A stretch of 42,269 nucleotides of DNA from Paludibacteraceae bacterium. Lineage in GTDB: Bacteria; Bacteroidota; Bacteroidia; Bacteroidales; Paludibacteraceae. A model generated the notes under the pieces. It worked only from the letters and a program-made list of their open reading frames with translations, made no database searches and had not been told where the DNA came from. Every line of letters begins with the position of its first letter. The first letter of the stretch is position 1. The stretch covers positions 1 to 42,269 of the forward strand of contig JAGBVI010000032.1 in the NCBI GenBank assembly GCA_017630395.1, read 5' to 3'. Position numbers and translations under genes: made by a program. Below are positions 38,048 to 42,269 of the stretch, piece after piece.

Positions 38048-41000
38048 TCAATACTTTAATATCTTTCGTTGTACTACCTCTTTTTCGGTAACAACTTGTA
38101 AGTAATAAGTTCCTGTTGCGTATTGACTCATATTGAGTTGTACATTTTCCTTATTAACATCCAGCGTAATCAACAATCTACCTGTTCCTTCATATAAATT
38201 AATCGAAACTATCTTTGTTTCTCCGGCGTCTATATTCAACATGGATTCTGTTGGATTCGGATAAACTTGAACAGAATTGGTCGAGAATGTATTCTCATGC
38301 ATAGTCGACTCTGGTGATTCTTCTATACATGGCGGGTTGGATGCTCCCGGAGTTGATGCCGCAAAGAGAATGCTATCTCCTACCTCTTTATAGGTGTTAT
38401 CAAATACAAAATACTCTTCAGAAGGTGTATTACATAGGTAGCCTATAGAGGCATTTTGAGGCAATTTATCAGCTCCTTTATACATCATCTTTGAAACAAT
38501 TTGATAAGAATTGTCACACTTCGTACTTAAATAAATCGCTGTATTGGATTCATTCCCTAATTTAAAATCTGCATGCAAAGCTCCTCTATAGGTTGCATTA
38601 TCTGCCCAAAAACGAATAAAGCCTTTTGGTAGTATAGTGGTTGAATCCGGATGTAAGAAGGTGATTTTACTCTTTCCTAAATCTTCCTTATCGTCAGATA
38701 GGTACAATCCTGCCAAATTTAATGTATCATCCCCTGAATTGTAAATCTCAAACCAGTCTGAATGAATTCCATACTCATCTACAATATCAGTCTCCGAATT
38801 ATTACTTGGTGCCATCTCGTTCAACACCAAGACAGAGTAATCTTTCTGCATCTCATCGCACTCATACTTCTCAAAAATTGCATTTACCTTCAAATTGCCT
38901 GAAATTGTACTCTTATAGGTTAATCTGGCATCTTCAAATGTTGTTCCTTGCTGCTCTTCTCGTATGGCTTTCAAATCAACTTTCCACGTCATATCACTGC
39001 TATCAGGATTTTTTTGACATAATACAGCTGCTAAAATATTCTTTCCAGCTATTACATCTTCTCTTTTTAAATAAATCGTAGTGGTTAAATCATTATCGTT
39101 TTGATCGGCTACCACTTTACCATCATTCAACTCTGCAGCAATATTTCTTCTGCAAATCTCTTTGCCATTTAAGTAGAGGATAAAACCATCATCATAATCG
39201 ATTTTTAATTGCAATGAATCATACTTATATTCATTGGTTAAATCTAATGTAGTCCTGAAATAGGCTCTCATATATTTATCTAATGACTTTTCTCCAAAAT
39301 CCAACTCTGTATCATAGTGACCATCTTTTGACGTGTGGTAACCCATCTTCCCTCTTCCTATAGACCAATCCGAATCGTCATATTCTGCACTGGTCCAATC
39401 TCCTTCCGGCGAATTTCTTTGGTAGAAATATCTCCATTCTGTTTGGCTATTTAAAGGATAGGTAGCTCCGATAAAACCTTCCACTTCCCATTTTTTGAAA
39501 ATATAGCCCCTCGGTGCTACTGGATAGAGCTTAATATCTATGCCATTCACTTGTTTTCCTTCAAAAGAGGAACTATTTAACAGGTCATCATTAACCAAAA
39601 ATTTAGCATTGTCTATATTGGATGTTAACTTAAAATCAACGTATTCTGTAAATTGAGAATAACCTAATTCATGAAAGAAATCTTTCATGTGATCATAGAT
39701 ATAATCATGACGTTTTGCTGCAAATTCCAACATGCGCTTTGCTCCGTCCAATTTTTCCAAAGAGGTATTATCATGTCCATACTTCTTTGCAAATGCACAA
39801 AATTCAGCTTCCACTTCAGTTCGCAATTTTTCCCACTCTGCTTCTACTCTTTCATATGAGAAAGTTGTACCTAAATGAATCAAGGCTTTATTTACAAATT
39901 TCTCTTGAAATTGTGGATTTTTGGTTAAATGATAAAATATGGTTACCTTCCAATTGGGCTGTTGTCGCACATAATTTCCACTTATTTTTATTCCGTTGGA
40001 CCACATAATTGGCGACTCTCCTATAGCAAATTTAAACGTATTTAAGTCTGGAACGCAATTATTATGAGAATATAAACCAAACCCAAAATCTGTATCGTAC
40101 GTAATCCAACGGAATTTTCCATTTTTACGGTCTCTCCAAATTTTTATATTATTCCCCGGCCAATCTGTATTAACAATAAAATGCTCAAATATCTGATAAT
40201 CGATATACTCATCCATGTCAATATACTTGCAAGCGGTTTCATAATACTCTTTGGTTGTAGGATCATTATTTTCCAAAAATTCAATCATATCGTTATAGGC
40301 ATCTAACGTTCCATTTGACACCACCATCCCCTCTGAATTATTAGCTTTCAATACATCGATATCCTCTTCATCAAGGCCATAATTAGACTCAACATAATCT
40401 TCATTCGTCCGTTCTCTTAATCCCATCAACCCCATATATTTACCGTTAAGGTAATAGGCTACCGGCTGATATGCTTGATAATCAATATTCATATCTTTTA
40501 CTAACGATTGCATAAAACCATCTCGAACTCGAACTACACTAAGATCTTCAGTATTTCCTCCATTTCCTCCATTACGTAGATGTAAACTTGTGTACTTATT
40601 ATTCGGTTTATCTTTGAACGGACTCTTTGAAAATTCTTTCTTGGAAGAACCTACTTTACTTCCAGCTTTTAATTTTAAGGAGACTACTTTCCACTCTCTG
40701 GAACAACCTCCCATTACCGATGCTTCAGCCTCTTGTACCATGGTTACCTTCCCATCCTCGATGTATTCAAAAACAACAGGTCTTTTCCAATTTTCTTGGA
40801 AGAGATTGACAGAACCAAACTTACTCAAACAACTTGAATTAGGGTGTGACACTCCATTTTTACTTCCTTCTGTGAGTAAAAATCCTATTTCAGGATCATA
40901 TAGGTACTCTTCATCTGTAGAAATCGATACAATAGGAACCGTAAATCCGTTTGCACAATCTTTATGATATTTATCTAATACTAAAAATGTTCCTGTCAAA

Positions 41001-41761
41001 ATTTCACTTGCAGGCTTATCCCCGTCAAATGTTCTGGCTTTAATAATCATTGTTTTTGTAATCTCGATAGGGATACTTAGATATTCAGAGGTTGATTCAC
41101 CTCCTATCTTTGGTTCTGACCCATCTATTGTATAGTAAGTCTTAGCATCACCGGAGGCACAATCTAAAGTAACTTTCGTTCCTTCAGATACAACACCAGG
41201 AAGTTGACCGGAAAATTTAGGTTTCTGTACTCTCCTATCGTACGATGCACTATTTTCGCCTTTAGGAGTAGGATTCATATACCCTACATTGGAACCACTT
41301 CGTCCGTATGAAATATGTGTCTCCATTGCACCATACCGCAATGAATCAACTAACTCTCCATCTTTATACAAAGCAATAGATCCTCCGTCTGAATCAAGTT
41401 TAAATGGCATGTGTTTATAAAATCGCACATCTTCATCGAAGAACAAAATTTGATAAGAAGATGCTCCCACCTTAATATCTTTGTCTATGACACAACTTGA
41501 TTTGAATTCAAGCTGCCCATCTTTCTTTAACCTACAATGGCTTATCTTATATCCCTTTAGAGAAATTTCATCCCCATCATTATATAACTCCACCCATCCC
41601 GGGAAATTATAACTACGCTCCGGATCGATTTCACCACTACCTCTATCCATATAGGTAGAAATATTACAAGGCATTACCTCACTGATTTTAACTCCGGCAT
41701 AAACTTGGATTGATAATAGCATGCTAATAACTATAACCCATAATTTTCTAAATTTATCCAT
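38048..41761 (-). CDS. T9SS-exported CotH-kinase-family protein, paralogue 2
   Basis: 1237 residues from the ATG at 41761 (signal peptide MDKFRKLWVIVISMLLSIQV, cleavage near YAG). It is a full-length paralogue of the preceding protein with the same domain order: lamin-tail (KISEVMPCN, FPGWVELYNDG), chitobiase-like (AKTYYTIDGSEP), CotH kinase (LMGLRERTNEDYVESNYG, NTDWPGNNIKIWRDR, YDTDFGFGLY), beta-sandwich (YLNGKEICRR), second lamin-tail (LNEMAPSNNS, HSDWFEIYNSG), and type A sorting domain (VQVYPNPTESMLNI to ILKY). The putative active-site Asp residues are kept in both copies, so neither looks degenerate. The bases just before both start codons are also alike. It has its own terminator. No clear promoter was seen upstream. 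Confidence 0.9.
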   Translation of the reverse strand: MDKFRKLWVIVISMLLSIQVYAGVKISEVMPCNISTYMDRGSGEIDPERSYNFPGWVELYNDGDEISLKGYKISHCRLKKDGQLEFKSSCVIDKDIKVGASSYQILFFDEDVRFYKHMPFKLDSDGGSIALYKDGELVDSLRYGAMETHISYGRSGSNVGYMNPTPKGENSASYDRRVQKPKFSGQLPGVVSEGTKVTLDCASGDAKTYYTIDGSEPKIGGESTSEYLSIPIEITKTMIIKARTFDGDKPASEILTGTFLVLDKYHKDCANGFTVPIVSISTDEEYLYDPEIGFLLTEGSKNGVSHPNSSCLSKFGSVNLFQENWKRPVVFEYIEDGKVTMVQEAEASVMGGCSREWKVVSLKLKAGSKVGSSKKEFSKSPFKDKPNNKYTSLHLRNGGNGGNTEDLSVVRVRDGFMQSLVKDMNIDYQAYQPVAYYLNGKYMGLMGLRERTNEDYVESNYGLDEEDIDVLKANNSEGMVVSNGTLDAYNDMIEFLENNDPTTKEYYETACKYIDMDEYIDYQIFEHFIVNTDWPGNNIKIWRDRKNGKFRWITYDTDFGFGLYSHNNCVPDLNTFKFAIGESPIMWSNGIKISGNYVRQQPNWKVTIFYHLTKNPQFQEKFVNKALIHLGTTFSYERVEAEWEKLRTEVEAEFCAFAKKYGHDNTSLEKLDGAKRMLEFAAKRHDYIYDHMKDFFHELGYSQFTEYVDFKLTSNIDNAKFLVNDDLLNSSSFEGKQVNGIDIKLYPVAPRGYIFKKWEVEGFIGATYPLNSQTEWRYFYQRNSPEGDWTSAEYDDSDWSIGRGKMGYHTSKDGHYDTELDFGEKSLDKYMRAYFRTTLDLTNEYKYDSLQLKIDYDDGFILYLNGKEICRRNIAAELNDGKVVADQNDNDLTTTIYLKREDVIAGKNILAAVLCQKNPDSSDMTWKVDLKAIREEQQGTTFEDARLTYKSTISGNLKVNAIFEKYECDEMQKDYSVLVLNEMAPSNNSETDIVDEYGIHSDWFEIYNSGDDTLNLAGLYLSDDKEDLGKSKITFLHPDSTTILPKGFIRFWADNATYRGALHADFKLGNESNTAIYLSTKCDNSYQIVSKMMYKGADKLPQNASIGYLCNTPSEEYFVFDNTYKEVGDSILFAASTPGASNPPCIEESPESTMHENTFSTNSVQVYPNPTESMLNIDAGETKIVSINLYEGTGRLLITLDVNKENVQLNMSQYATGTYYLQVVTEKEVVQRKILKY

Positions 41762-42139
41762 AGGCTAATCTCTTTTGGTTAATAATAGTTTTTATACAAT
41801 AATCAATTATCGCATATAACAGCGTTATAATTGACAAAATGGTTTTTCGGCATAATAAAATGGTTGTTAGTTTTCAAATCATAAAATGTAACTAAACTCA
41901 TTCCGATCTGCTTTCGCTAAATTATAGATAAGTTTTTAAAAAAGCAAATAAAATTTAAAAAAATATTAAAAAGTGATTATAATTTAACAAAAAAATTGTC
42001 CTAATAACTAAAAGTATTAAATAACAAAAAACGAAAAATAGCAAGATTAAGGATATAGAAAAAGGAAATACAGGAAATGATTTTAGAAGGCTAAAAGTAC
42101 GGAAAAATAAGAAGTTATCCAAAGTATAAAAAAATAAAA
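41762..42139. other. AT-rich intergenic region between the 5S rRNA gene and CotH paralogue 2
   Basis: I see no credible gene. A short imperfect direct repeat of AAAATGGTT occurs near 41837 and 41860. The promoter for the downstream CotH-family gene is presumably here, but no good match to TAnnTTTG was found. Confidence 0.45.
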
Positions 42140-42166
42140 AAGGGACCATTCAAAGAATGATCCCTT
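42132..42166 (-). terminator. intrinsic terminator of the rRNA operon
   Basis: Arms at 42140-42151 and 42155-42166 pair at 11 of 12 positions. On the minus strand they are followed by TTTTTTATTTTTTT. It lies directly after the 3' end of the 5S rRNA. Confidence 0.85.
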
Positions 42167-42167
42167 A

Positions 42168-42269
42168 AGATGGCGGCCTCCTACTCTCCCACAATCTGCA
42201 GTACCATCGGCGCAAGCGGGCTTAACTTCTCTGTTCGGAATGGATAGAGGTGGAACCCCGCCGCCATAA
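42168..42269 (-). rRNA. rrf: 5S ribosomal RNA, 5' end cut by the window edge
   Basis: The minus strand shows the conserved 5S core CCATTCCGAACAGAGAAGTT, then AAGCCCGC and GCGCCGATGGTACTGC, and near the 3' end GTGGGAGAGTAGG. About ten 5' bases lie beyond the window. The 3' end is placed at about 42168, just before the terminator stem; the exact base is uncertain. It is the last gene of an rRNA operon whose 16S and 23S genes would lie further right. Confidence 0.93.

Noticed and set aside
41955-42149. Open frame of 64 residues on the minus strand
   Set aside because: It starts inside the rRNA terminator stem and encodes a Phe/Leu-rich low-complexity string from AT-rich DNA; no gene features.

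Overview
The window is AT-rich and has several marks of a Bacteroidota (Bacteroidales-type) chromosome. Promoters follow the TTTG-N19/20-TAnnTTTG pattern. Start sites mostly lack a Shine-Dalgarno sequence. Many proteins carry type IX secretion system (T9SS) sorting domains of both the short type A and the CHU_C (gliding-motility-associated) type B class. The suf genes, lipoproteins and 5S rRNA fit this. I cannot name a genus from the sequence alone.

Layout. (1) 0.18-1.5 kb: an IS5-family transposase between imperfect inverted repeats. (2) 1.57-5.85 kb, + strand: a T9SS-exported multidomain protein, then a tandem pair of small outer-membrane/periplasmic paralogues. (3) 6.1-8.5 kb: a small lipoprotein (-) divergent from an OmpA/TPR lipoprotein (+). 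(4) 8.74-12.54 kb, + strand: cysteine desulfurase sufS and its partner sufE, with a HaeIII-type restriction-modification module between them. The endonuclease frame is broken by one base at an A7 run. (5) 12.8-33.4 kb, - strand: two giant paralogous cell-surface proteins (about 4138 and 2530 residues) built from HYR-like modules and ending in CHU_C sorting domains. (6) 33.8-41.8 kb, - strand: a GlsB/YeaQ-type small membrane protein and two paralogous T9SS-exported CotH-kinase proteins with lamin-tail and chitobiase-like domains. (7) 42.17 kb to the end: the 3' part of a 5S rRNA gene (-) with its terminator.

How the parts may work together. SufS and SufE form the sulfur-mobilising pair for Fe-S cluster assembly. 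The HaeIII-type pair would methylate, and if the frame is restored cut, GGCC. The giant HYR proteins and CotH proteins look like one surface-exported block. CotH proteins elsewhere are kinases of secreted proteins, so a T9SS-delivered kinase pair acting on giant T9SS-delivered surface polymers is a testable hypothesis, not something the sequence proves.

The observations most worth a second look are the slippery-heptamer frameshift in the endonuclease, the higher-order module repeats shared by the two giant proteins, the exported CotH pair beside them, and a dispersed 20-bp repeat that also brackets the IS.
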